Assembly (NCBI GenBank): GCA_947074135.1
Contig: CAMTOL010000134.1
Location: 1-6,563, forward strand
Source of the DNA: an uncultured Rikenellaceae bacterium
Lineage (GTDB): Bacteria; Bacteroidota; Bacteroidia; Bacteroidales; Rikenellaceae
Direction: 5' to 3'
DNA: 6,563 nucleotides
Shown here: positions 1-6,563 of the stretch, one piece after another
How positions within the stretch are numbered: the stretch's first letter is position 1
Layout: the number at the start of each line of letters is the position of its first letter
Notes under the pieces: generated by a model
Told to the model about the DNA's origin: nothing
The model's input: the letters and a program-made list of their open reading frames with translations, nothing else
Databases searched by the model: none
Position numbers and translations under genes: made by a program

Positions 1-2
1 TT

Positions 3-752
3 CTGGAGTGTGTGATTCCGATCTATTTAGGATTAAGATTGTTGGATAAAAAACCAATTGGAAGGGGGAAGTTTTTATATAATTTTCGTTGTTTAATTGA
101 AGATAGTTGTAGTGAACTAGTTTTAGTTGGTGATATTTTTGATTTTTGGTTTGCGTGGCGTAATGTTGTTCCACAGGGTTGTGTGCGGGTATTGGGTAAG
201 TTAGCAATTATGGTTGATAATGGTATAAAGATACATTTTTTTACTGGCAATCACGATCTTTGGGTTGAGAATTATTTGAGTGACAATATAGGGTTTATTA
301 TTCATAAAGAGCCTTTAGTAATTCAAAGGAGCACTAAAAAACTCTTTATTACGCATGGCGATACTCTTTACCAACACAAAGGAGTAGCTCGGCTTCTTGA
401 GATTATGTTTCGTAGTCGTGCTGCTAAGTGGATTGGTCAGCGGCTGATTCATCCAGATTTTTTGTGTCGTTTTGGTCATAGTTGGAGCAGAAGTAACCGC
501 AAGAAACACGGCAATATAGCTCATGTTTTCGATGATAAGAATGATTTATGGGTAAAGCGTTCACGAGAGTTATTAACACAGAGTGAGTATAGTGATGTTA
601 ATTTCTTTATATATGGTCATCTTCATTTGGCTTTAGTTTACGATTTAACACCAACATCTAAGATGGTAGTATTGGGAGAATGGGTTGATGATCCTACTTA
701 TGCCACACTTGATGATACAGGTAATTTACTACTTCATAAATTTCATATATAA
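3..752 (+). CDS. lpxH: UDP-2,3-diacylglucosamine diphosphatase (LpxH-type calcineurin-like phosphoesterase), 5' end outside window
   Basis: Predicted peripheral inner-membrane enzyme that hydrolyses UDP-2,3-diacylglucosamine to lipid X and UMP, the fourth step of lipid A synthesis. Residues counted from the GTG at 12. Metallophosphatase motifs are visible in order: Gly-Asp with FDFWF (D41), GNHD (N80, H81), HGD (H115) and GHLH (H203, H205). VVPQG and LGKL after the first motif are typical of Bacteroidota homologues. The length, about 246 residues, is normal. The frame stays open upstream of the GTG (bases 3-11), and homologues carry several residues before the first metal motif, so the true start probably lies just left of the window and the GTG is unlikely to be native. 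Odd: the first motif, normally Ser-Asp-x-His-Leu-Gly, reads Ile-Pro-Ile-Tyr-Leu-Gly (bases 15-32), so two metal ligands are absent. The following stretch (GRGK, FRC) also looks slightly off. The family call is firm; whether the copy is active is uncertain. Confidence 0.88.
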   Translation: MECVIPIYLGLRLLDKKPIGRGKFLYNFRCLIEDSCSELVLVGDIFDFWFAWRNVVPQGCVRVLGKLAIMVDNGIKIHFFTGNHDLWVENYLSDNIGFIIHKEPLVIQRSTKKLFITHGDTLYQHKGVARLLEIMFRSRAAKWIGQRLIHPDFLCRFGHSWSRSNRKKHGNIAHVFDDKNDLWVKRSRELLTQSEYSDVNFFIYGHLHLALVYDLTPTSKMVVLGEWVDDPTYATLDDTGNLLLHKFHI

Positions 753-815
753 TGGTTACTGATAAATGATTTTTGTTAATAATTTAGTTTCAATATCCAT
801 TTATCATTAACCATT
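751..815. repeat. Imperfect inverted repeat (18-base arms) between lpxH and the MATE gene
   Basis: The left arm (751-768) is the reverse complement of the right arm (798-815) at 17 of 18 positions; the single mismatch is C759 against T807. The spacer is 29 bases and AT-rich. The left arm begins inside the lpxH stop codon (TAA at 750-752), and the right arm ends 13 bases before the MATE start. Transcribed, it could form a long hairpin in the intergenic region. No T-tract follows the right arm, so it is not a standard intrinsic terminator. Possible roles are a 3'-end stabiliser for lpxH, an attenuator or translational control element for the MATE gene, or a miniature repeat. The pairing is directly visible; the role is not known. 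Confidence 0.7.
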
Positions 816-828
816 GAATAAATAAGTT

Positions 829-2301
829 ATGTACAAAAAACTATTTTCTCTTGCCATCCCAAATATTATTTCCAACATCACTATTCCACTTGTCGGAATG
901 GCTGATTTGGTTATTGTAGGTATGCTTCATAGTGATAACTATTTGGCAGGAATGGCTATTGGTACAGCAATCTTCAATATGTTGTATTGGAATTTTGGTT
1001 TTTTGCGTATGGGGACGAGTGGACTTGCTGCTCAGTCGTATGGAAGGCGAGATTTTAAGGATTCAGGTCGTATATTACTTCGTGCATTAAGTGTTGCATT
1101 TGCAATTTCGGCAATTATTTTAGCATTTCAGGCTCCTATAATCGATTTTTCGTTATGGTTTATGGATGGGTCTGAGGTTGCTGAGAGTGCGGCTTACAGT
1201 TACTTTAAGATTAGGATTTGGGCAGCTCCTGCGACACTTGCTCTCTATGTTTTTAATGGTTGGTTTGTGGGTATGCAGAACTCACGTACTCCGATGTGGG
1301 TAGCCATTACTATTAATGTTATTAATGTTGCCGCTTCTTATTTCTTTGCAATTACATTGAATGGTGATTTAGAGGGTGTTGCTTATGGAACTCTATTGGC
1401 ACAGTGGAGTGGTGTATTGTTGGCACTCTATTTTGTATTGAGATATTACCATAGGGTGTTACGAGGTGGTATCTTTGGTACAAAGAATTTTATGAAGATA
1501 TTCAGCAGTGAAAAGTTGATGGAGTTTTTCAAGCTTAACCGTGATATTTTTATAAGAACATTTTGTTCGGTAGCTGTTTTCACTTATTTCACAAAGGCTA
1601 GTAGCTCGATGGGCGATGCAGTACTTTCGGCTAATACGCTTTTGATGCAGTTATTTACACTTTTTTCATATTTTATGGATGGTTTTGCTTATGCTGGCGA
1701 GTCACTTTCAGGTCGTTATTATGGGTCTGGGAGTAGAGTATTGCTTAACAAATCTATTCGAACAATTTTCGATGTTGGTTTAATAACGGCGTTGTTATTT
1801 TCAGCTTTTTATCTCTTTTTAGGAGGTTCTATAATGTCAATTTTCACAGATAGTGAGGCTGTTCTTTCGGCAGCTAACGATTATATTGTTTTTGCGGCAG
1901 CCATACCTATTATGGGTTATTCAGCCTTTCTTTGGGATGGTGTTTTGGTGGGTATGACTCTTTCGAAGCTACTTCGTAATTCGATGTTGGGAGCGACCGC
2001 TATATTTTTTACTCTCTATTTCTCTTTGAATTCTTTAGTTGGTAATAATTCGTTATGGATTGCTTTTTTGGCATTTTTATTGACAAGGGGCATATTACAA
2101 TGGTTATTTACTCGTAAGATATTGGGTTCAGAGGCTACTTTCAAGCGTTTTGCTAGAGAGAAACTTAAAGTTGATCTTGAGAAGTTGCGTGGGGATTTGG
2201 AGCGAATAAAGAAGGAGGCAAAGGGTAATTTTGAAAGAAATATAGAGCGCCTAAAATTAGATGATAAGATAAACAATTTAAAGAGTAAGCTTAAAAAGTG
2301 A
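829..2301 (+). CDS. MATE family efflux transporter, DinF-like, with charged C-terminal tail
   Basis: Predicted inner-membrane exporter of the multidrug and toxic compound extrusion family, which couples export of cationic or amphipathic compounds to Na+ or H+ entry. The 490-residue product is strongly hydrophobic from residue 5 to about 430, consistent with twelve membrane helices in two halves. Helix 1 carries PLVGMAD with D26, matching the conserved acidic residue of DinF-type members. FGFLRMGTSGLAAQ (residues 56-69) and DGFAYAGESLSG (284-295) are hallmark loops of the two halves. The ATG is chosen because the hydrophobic N-terminus begins at once, as is usual for the family. Odd: residues about 431-490 form a highly charged, Lys/Glu/Arg-rich, probably helical tail beyond the last membrane segment. 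The gene lies 76 bases after lpxH, with an inverted repeat between, and 39 bases before leuA. The substrate cannot be told from sequence. Confidence 0.94.
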   Translation: MYKKLFSLAIPNIISNITIPLVGMADLVIVGMLHSDNYLAGMAIGTAIFNMLYWNFGFLRMGTSGLAAQSYGRRDFKDSGRILLRALSVAFAISAIILAFQAPIIDFSLWFMDGSEVAESAAYSYFKIRIWAAPATLALYVFNGWFVGMQNSRTPMWVAITINVINVAASYFFAITLNGDLEGVAYGTLLAQWSGVLLALYFVLRYYHRVLRGGIFGTKNFMKIFSSEKLMEFFKLNRDIFIRTFCSVAVFTYFTKASSSMGDAVLSANTLLMQLFTLFSYFMDGFAYAGESLSGRYYGSGSRVLLNKSIRTIFDVGLITALLFSAFYLFLGGSIMSIFTDSEAVLSAANDYIVFAAAIPIMGYSAFLWDGVLVGMTLSKLLRNSMLGATAIFFTLYFSLNSLVGNNSLWIAFLAFLLTRGILQWLFTRKILGSEATFKRFAREKLKVDLEKLRGDLERIKKEAKGNFERNIERLKLDDKINNLKSKLKK

Positions 2302-2340
2302 TTACTTAATCATCTAAAAACAGAAAACTAAAGTATAAAA

Positions 2341-3837
2341 ATGAAACGAATATATATATTTGATACCACACTTCGAGATGGCGAACAGGTTCCCGGCTGT
2401 CAGTTATCGACAGTCGAGAAGATAGAGATTGCTCAATCGTTAGAGCATCTTGGGGTAGATGTAATAGAGGCTGGTTTTCCAGTAAGTTCACCTGTCGATT
2501 TTAACTCTATTCGCGAGATTTCGAAATCTGTTTCCAACCCAGTGATTTGTGCTTTGACTCGAGCAGTTCCGGGCGATATTGAGATTGCTGCCGATTCGCT
2601 TAAGTTTGCTAAATATAAACGTATTCACACTGGGATTGGTGTTTCTGAGCAACATATTCGTACAAAATTGAGATCTACCCACGACGAGATAGTTCAGCGA
2701 GCTGTTGAGGCTGTTAAACTTTCGCGTCGTTTTGTTGACGAGGTTCAGTTTTATGCCGAAGATGCTGGTCGAGCGGACGATGATTTTTTATGTCGTATTA
2801 TCGAGGCAGTAATTGATGCTGGTGCTCGAATTGTCAATATACCTGATACTACGGGATATTGTCTTCCTGTTCACTTTGGGGCTAAAATAAGTCAGCTAGT
2901 AAACCGAGTTCCAAATATTGATAAAGCTATAATTTCTGTTCACTGCCACAATGATTTAGGGCTTGCCACAGCTAATTCTATTTATGGAGTTTTAGCAGGA
3001 GCTACTCAGGTTGAGTGTACTATTAACGGAGTGGGTGAGAGAGCAGGAAATGCGGCGTTAGAGGAGGTTGTGATGACTTTGAAATCACACAGTGAGTTGG
3101 GTTATGAAACGGGTATTGTTACTAAGTGTATTACTCCAACTTCACGTTTGGTGTCGGCAATGCTCAATATGAGTGTTCAGAACAATAAAGCAATTGTTGG
3201 TCGCAATGCTTTTGCTCACTCATCGGGTATCCATCAAGACGGGGTTTTGAAGAGCAGGGACAATTACGAGATTATCGACCCTAAGGATATTGGTCTTACT
3301 GATAATTCGATTGTGTTGACGGCTCGAAGTGGTAGAGCTGCTCTTCGTAGTAAACTTCAGAAGTTAGGTTTTACTCTTCGAGGTCAGGAAGTTGATATGG
3401 TTTACGAGCGTTTTTTGGAGTTGGCCGATAAGAATAAATACTTTACTGATGATGATGTTTTAGCGTTGATTTCCGACATTGACATTATTCGTGAGTCACG
3501 TCGTATCCATTTAGAGTCTTTGGAGGTGATAAGTGGAACGGTAACGCCAAGGGCCTCGATTACACTTATAGTTGATGGGGTCGAGGTTTCGACTAAATCA
3601 AACGGAGTAGGACCTATTGATGCAGCTTTTAGTGCGGTTCGTCAACTGCTTAACGTCGATTATGTGCCACAAGATTTTGTTATTCAGCCGATGACTCGTG
3701 GAAGTGAGGATTTGGGTCGTGTTCACATCACTTTGGACAATGGTGAGCGACTAATTCATGGCTTTGCTTTCCACAAAGATATAGTTTATGCTTCGGTTGA
3801 GGCTTATATCGATGCTTTAAATAGGATACAGTTTTAA
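2341..3837 (+). CDS. leuA: 2-isopropylmalate synthase
   Basis: Cytoplasmic enzyme that condenses acetyl-CoA with 2-oxoisovalerate to 2-isopropylmalate, the first committed step of leucine synthesis. The 498-residue product is full length for the bacterial LeuA type. The TIM-barrel domain opens with FDTTLRDGEQVPG (R12, D13, E15). HCHND (H201, H203) and NGVGERAGN (N229, E233, N237) supply the metal ligands and active site. GRNAFAHSSGIHQDG lies in the linker region. The C-terminal allosteric domain is present, including GVGPIDAA and ending in SVEAYIDALN, so leucine feedback inhibition is expected. Homocitrate and citramalate synthases share the barrel, but the overall pattern and length fit LeuA best. 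No leuB, leuC or leuD is in the window. The radical SAM gene starts 12 bases after the stop, which suggests co-transcription. No leader peptide or T-box is visible in the 39 bases upstream. Confidence 0.96.
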   Translation: MKRIYIFDTTLRDGEQVPGCQLSTVEKIEIAQSLEHLGVDVIEAGFPVSSPVDFNSIREISKSVSNPVICALTRAVPGDIEIAADSLKFAKYKRIHTGIGVSEQHIRTKLRSTHDEIVQRAVEAVKLSRRFVDEVQFYAEDAGRADDDFLCRIIEAVIDAGARIVNIPDTTGYCLPVHFGAKISQLVNRVPNIDKAIISVHCHNDLGLATANSIYGVLAGATQVECTINGVGERAGNAALEEVVMTLKSHSELGYETGIVTKCITPTSRLVSAMLNMSVQNNKAIVGRNAFAHSSGIHQDGVLKSRDNYEIIDPKDIGLTDNSIVLTARSGRAALRSKLQKLGFTLRGQEVDMVYERFLELADKNKYFTDDDVLALISDIDIIRESRRIHLESLEVISGTVTPRASITLIVDGVEVSTKSNGVGPIDAAFSAVRQLLNVDYVPQDFVIQPMTRGSEDLGRVHITLDNGERLIHGFAFHKDIVYASVEAYIDALNRIQF

Positions 3838-3849
3838 AATAAGAGAATT

Positions 3850-4719
3850 ATGGCAACTTTTCTGTTCGATAAGATTATCTTTGGACCAGTTCATAGTCGC
3901 AGGCTAGGTATTTCACTGGGTGTTAACCTTTTGTTACCTACTGCTAAACTATGTAACTTTGATTGCATATATTGCGAATGTGGTTGGAATGGTGACCATA
4001 GAGGCGGTAGTTTTAACACAAAAGAAGATGTGCTTTTTGCGCTCCAATCTAAGTTGAGTGAGATGGCGTTAGAAGGAGAGCTCCCCAACTACATTACCTT
4101 TGCCGGTAATGGTGAACCAACTATGCATCCTAACTTTTTAGAAATCATTGACGGAACTATTGCGTTGCGTAATTCGGTAGCTCCATTAGCTAAAATTGCT
4201 GTATTAACCAATGCTACAATGATTGACAGAGAAGATGTTAGAGCAGCTCTGCTTAAGATTGACCGTCCAATTCTCAAGTTTGATAGTGCAATTCAGAGTA
4301 CAGTTGAACTGATTAACCAACCAGCCAAGAAACGAACTGTAGATCAAACCATTGAGTTACTTAAATTGTTTGGTGGGCAGATAATAATCCAGACAATGTT
4401 TATTCGAGGTTGTTATAAAGGTGTTACTTACGACAACACCACCCCACAAGAGGTTGCAGCTTGGCTTGATGCTATCAAAGAGATAGCTCCTCGCGAGGTT
4501 ATGCTTTACTCTATTGATAGAGATACGCCAGACAGTGGAGTTCGCAAAGTGAGCAGAGAGGAGTTAGAGCAAATTGCTAAAAGAGTCGAAGCGTTGGGTA
4601 TTACGGCTTGGGTAAGTGAATTTCTGCGCAAATTTAACTCTATTTTAGGTATAAAACAAAAGGTTTTGTATAAAGGATGTGAGGTTCAAATAAAGCTCTC
4701 GTTCCAGATTTTTGCGTAA
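3850..4719 (+). CDS. Radical SAM protein, COG0731-like (Fe-S oxidoreductase), C-terminally extended
   Basis: Predicted cytoplasmic radical S-adenosylmethionine enzyme. The 4Fe-4S motif CxxxCxxC is at C35, C39 and C42, with a further Cys at 44. The N-terminal FGPVHSRRLGISLGVNLL, just before the cysteines, is typical of the COG0731 group related to archaeal wyosine-type tRNA enzymes. AGNGEPTMHP (residues 85-94) is the SAM-binding Gly-Glu-type motif. VLTNA (118-122), KFD (143-145) and YSIDRDTP (220-227) also fit the family. Bacterial members have no settled function that I know of, so I name no reaction. It starts 12 bases after leuA and is probably in the same transcript. Odd: the family-like part ends near GITAWVS (residues 250-256). 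About 33 further residues follow, lack recognisable family character and largely overlap the opposing TPR gene. The ATG fits the usual N-terminus. Confidence 0.88.
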   Translation: MATFLFDKIIFGPVHSRRLGISLGVNLLLPTAKLCNFDCIYCECGWNGDHRGGSFNTKEDVLFALQSKLSEMALEGELPNYITFAGNGEPTMHPNFLEIIDGTIALRNSVAPLAKIAVLTNATMIDREDVRAALLKIDRPILKFDSAIQSTVELINQPAKKRTVDQTIELLKLFGGQIIIQTMFIRGCYKGVTYDNTTPQEVAAWLDAIKEIAPREVMLYSIDRDTPDSGVRKVSREELEQIAKRVEALGITAWVSEFLRKFNSILGIKQKVLYKGCEVQIKLSFQIFA

Positions 4720-6563
4720 GTTAAGTCCGGCTTTTTTCTTAGCATCCGCTATTTGGAGCGTATTAATCGTGAAGGAATCACGTTTCATATTGAGTTTTAG
4801 AAACACGCACAATTTACGTTCATTAGGGGTAAGTAAAGGAAATCTTGTATTTAGTTTATCATAAAAATCTCCGTTAACACGAAGGAATAGAGTTTCAAAC
4901 TCCTCCCAGTTGGAGTTGACTGATTGATTTTTGTAGTAATTTATCAACTCTCTCACAGAGCTTTTATTTTCGTTATTTGTGCCACTCTCTATATTTTCGA
5001 GTACTTTGACACAATAAGAGTCTTTATCTGCACCTTGAACCAGTTTTAAGGTTGCTGTAGCTATTCTTTTCTGGTTTTCAATTAACTCTCTGTTTTTACT
5101 CTCAATTTCAAGGGCTAAAACACGCTTTTTAAGTCTGTTCGATATATATAGCGTTACACTGAGAATCAATATAAGAATAGCTGTAAAGAGCAGAAAGATA
5201 ATTAAATATTTTTGAGCTTCAATTTTTAGTTCATCATTTCGTTTTTGGGCAGCGAATATATCTTTTTGTTTATCGAACTCATATTGACTCTCAAGTCGAG
5301 TTAACTCTTTAATACGCCTCTCATTTAGAAGGCTATCGCTGTATAGTTTAAATTTGTATTGTGCATCAAAAGCATTTTTGTAGTTTCCCAATTTAGCATA
5401 CAAGTTTGATAAAACTTCATAGCAGTCACGTTTTGCATCAACATTTTCCATACCATCAAGTATCTTTTTCGATTTTAGAGCATACTCAACACCACTTTTA
5501 TATTGACCTTTATGATAAGCTATTTGGGCGAATTTCACATTTATAATAGCTATCCAGCGATTTAGTTTTGCGCTAACTGCTCTGTTATAAGAGGAGTTGA
5601 AGTGTGTCAAAGCCTCGTCTAAATCTCCTTTACTAAGATATATAGAACCAATTCCCGACATCAATTCAACATCGAGAAGAGCATTGTTACCACCATTAAT
5701 TTTCAGGGCATATTTATATCCAGAAAGAGCCTTATCAATGCTATCGACGGCTTTATAGTAATCTCCTAGTAGGTAGTATGATTTAGCCTCTTTTCTGTTG
5801 TCATTTTCAGATTTAGATAGCTCAATTGCTCTAAAGATATTATCTCTAGCAACATTGAAGTCATTTTGAAGAAGCTGAATTTCGGCAATATTAGTTAAGT
5901 TAAAGATAATGTTTGCATCTCTATTTTGCTGCTCATTAATTGCGAGAGCTTTAAAATAAGAGTCAAGTGACATCTCTAAGTTACCTTTAAGACGGTAAAC
6001 AACACCCATATTGTTGAGTGCTGAGGTAATTATTGGATATTGGTCACTATTTTCGGGCATTTCGAGAATAGTGTTATAGAGTTCGATAGCCTTATCGTAT
6101 TGTCCTAGACCAGTGTAGAAGATACCCATATTTCCGAGTACTTTAGTTAGAAGCGATTTATCTTCTATTTCATTTGCAATTTCTATTGCTTTAATAAAAA
6201 ATTTCTCACTCTCTTTTTTTTCACCAAGTTGGTTATAAGTAATTGCGATAGAGGCTAAAACATTACCTGTGCCTTTTTTGTTATCAACAACTCTGTATAG
6301 ATCAATAGCTTTATTATAATACTTAAAAGTGTTAGTGTCATTATTATTTTTTGCCAGTTCTCCTTTTAGATGATATGCTTTAGCTTCTCCGTTTGTGAAC
6401 TGAATTGATTGTGAGATTTTTATAGCGTTATCTACATAGTTATTAACCTTACTATTCTTATATTGAACGAGAGCTTTTGTTAGTTCAATTAGTAGATCCA
6501 CTTTTTTTGTTTCATACACAGCGTGTTTTTTTGAATCAATTTTATAGCTTATCTCCTCTAATT
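4645..6563 (-). CDS. TPR-repeat membrane protein with C-terminal HTH-like region, probable transcriptional regulator, 5' end outside window
   Basis: Residues counted from a GTG at 6517-6519, but the frame stays open to the right edge and the upstream codons look like TPR helix, so the true start, probably with a signal sequence, is missing. About nine tetratricopeptide repeats span residues 44-397. A charged, probably coiled-coil segment follows (398-436), then one strong membrane helix (about 438-460), a second charged linker (461-490) and a C-terminal region. That region contains NWEEFETLFLRVNGDFYDKL and LTPNERKLCVFLKLNM (563-578), the signature of Bacteroidota TPR regulators with a LuxR-type HTH, and ends LRKNL...NLTSFIQNL. 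The likely arrangement is TPRs outside the inner membrane and the HTH in the cytoplasm, a one-protein sensor-regulator. Odd: the HTH core (578-605) diverges from the usual pattern, so DNA binding is not assured. It converges on the radical SAM gene and overlaps it by 75 bases. Target and signal are unknown. Confidence 0.87.
   Translation of the reverse strand, partial: LEEISYKIDSKKHAVYETKKVDLLIELTKALVQYKNSKVNNYVDNAIKISQSIQFTNGEAKAYHLKGELAKNNNDTNTFKYYNKAIDLYRVVDNKKGTGNVLASIAITYNQLGEKKESEKFFIKAIEIANEIEDKSLLTKVLGNMGIFYTGLGQYDKAIELYNTILEMPENSDQYPIITSALNNMGVVYRLKGNLEMSLDSYFKALAINEQQNRDANIIFNLTNIAEIQLLQNDFNVARDNIFRAIELSKSENDNRKEAKSYYLLGDYYKAVDSIDKALSGYKYALKINGGNNALLDVELMSGIGSIYLSKGDLDEALTHFNSSYNRAVSAKLNRWIAIINVKFAQIAYHKGQYKSGVEYALKSKKILDGMENVDAKRDCYEVLSNLYAKLGNYKNAFDAQYKFKLYSDSLLNERRIKELTRLESQYEFDKQKDIFAAQKRNDELKIEAQKYLIIFLLFTAILILILSVTLYISNRLKKRVLALEIESKNRELIENQKRIATATLKLVQGADKDSYCVKVLENIESGTNNENKSSVRELINYYKNQSVNSNWEEFETLFLRVNGDFYDKLNTRFPLLTPNERKLCVFLKLNMKRDSFTINTLQIADAKKKAGLNLRKNLERELYLNLTSFIQNLLFYT
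5140..5208 (-). other. Transmembrane helix of the TPR regulator
   Basis: These bases encode residues 438-460 of the TPR protein, an unbroken run of Leu, Ile, Phe, Val and Ala with no charged residue. It is followed by the basic Asn-Arg-Leu-Lys-Lys-Arg. By the positive-inside rule, this places the HTH side in the cytoplasm and the TPR side in the periplasm. It is the only strong membrane segment visible in the part of the protein present here. Confidence 0.85.

Noticed and set aside
23..524. Open frames on the minus strand within lpxH (23-250 and 315-524)
   Set aside because: Translations are low-complexity with no family resemblance, and the plus-strand frame carries clear phosphoesterase motifs. 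They are shadows.
780..787. TAATTTAG, resembling the Bacteroidota -7 promoter element TAnnTTTG
   Set aside because: One mismatch in a short motif, with no suitably spaced upstream TTG element, and it lies in the loop of the inverted repeat. Too weak to call.
2299..2312. Perfect 6-base inverted repeat with a 2-base centre (TGATTA / TAATCA) at the MATE stop codon
   Set aside because: Short, all but two pairs A-T, no T-tract and too tight a loop for a terminator. Such palindromes are common by chance in AT-rich DNA.
2016..2682. Minus-strand open frames across the MATE tail and the start of leuA
   Set aside because: They lie opposite well-supported genes and have no recognisable protein features.
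4474..4490. Inverted repeat GCTATC / GATAGC within the radical SAM gene
   Set aside because: A six-base stem inside conserved coding sequence; most likely incidental.
4650..4672. AT-rich palindrome (ACAAAA / TTTTGT core) near the TPR gene stop, a possible bidirectional terminator
   Set aside because: The core leaves only a 2-base loop, the stem is weak, and it lies inside coding sequence on both strands. Not enough to call a terminator.
4716..4740. GC-rich stretch followed by six T just after the radical SAM stop, resembling a terminator tail
   Set aside because: No convincing stem precedes the T run, and the run is the complement of Lys codons in the TPR gene.

Overview
The window looks like chromosomal DNA of a member of the Bacteroidota, probably Bacteroidales-like. 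It is AT-rich and there is no clear Shine-Dalgarno sequence ahead of its starts. It carries a lipid A gene (so a Gram-negative envelope), and its LpxH, LeuA and TPR-membrane-HTH regulator all resemble the Bacteroides-type versions of these families as I recall them. This placement is inferred from protein style; no search was run.

Layout: four genes read rightward and one reads leftward, with almost no non-coding DNA. The first is an LpxH-type UDP-2,3-diacylglucosamine hydrolase (3-752), cut by the left edge. A 76-base gap follows that holds a near-perfect 18-base inverted repeat (751-815). Next come a MATE/DinF-like multidrug exporter with an unusual charged C-terminal tail (829-2301), 2-isopropylmalate synthase LeuA (2341-3837), and a COG0731-like radical SAM protein (3850-4719). 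The last two are 12 bases apart and probably co-transcribed. A large TPR protein with one membrane helix and a C-terminal HTH-like region converges from the right (4645 to the right edge, 5' end missing). It overlaps the tail of the radical SAM gene by 75 bases.

Working together: the genes are mainly housekeeping (lipid A synthesis, leucine synthesis, drug or solute export, one uncharacterised radical SAM enzyme) next to a probable membrane-anchored regulator. I see no mobile element, CRISPR array, RNA gene, toxin-antitoxin pair or defence system, and nothing amounting to a new multi-gene system. The points worth a second look are local: a lost metal-binding Asp-x-His motif at the start of LpxH, the inverted repeat ahead of the MATE gene, the MATE tail, the radical SAM C-terminal extension antisense to the regulator, and that regulator's divergent HTH.
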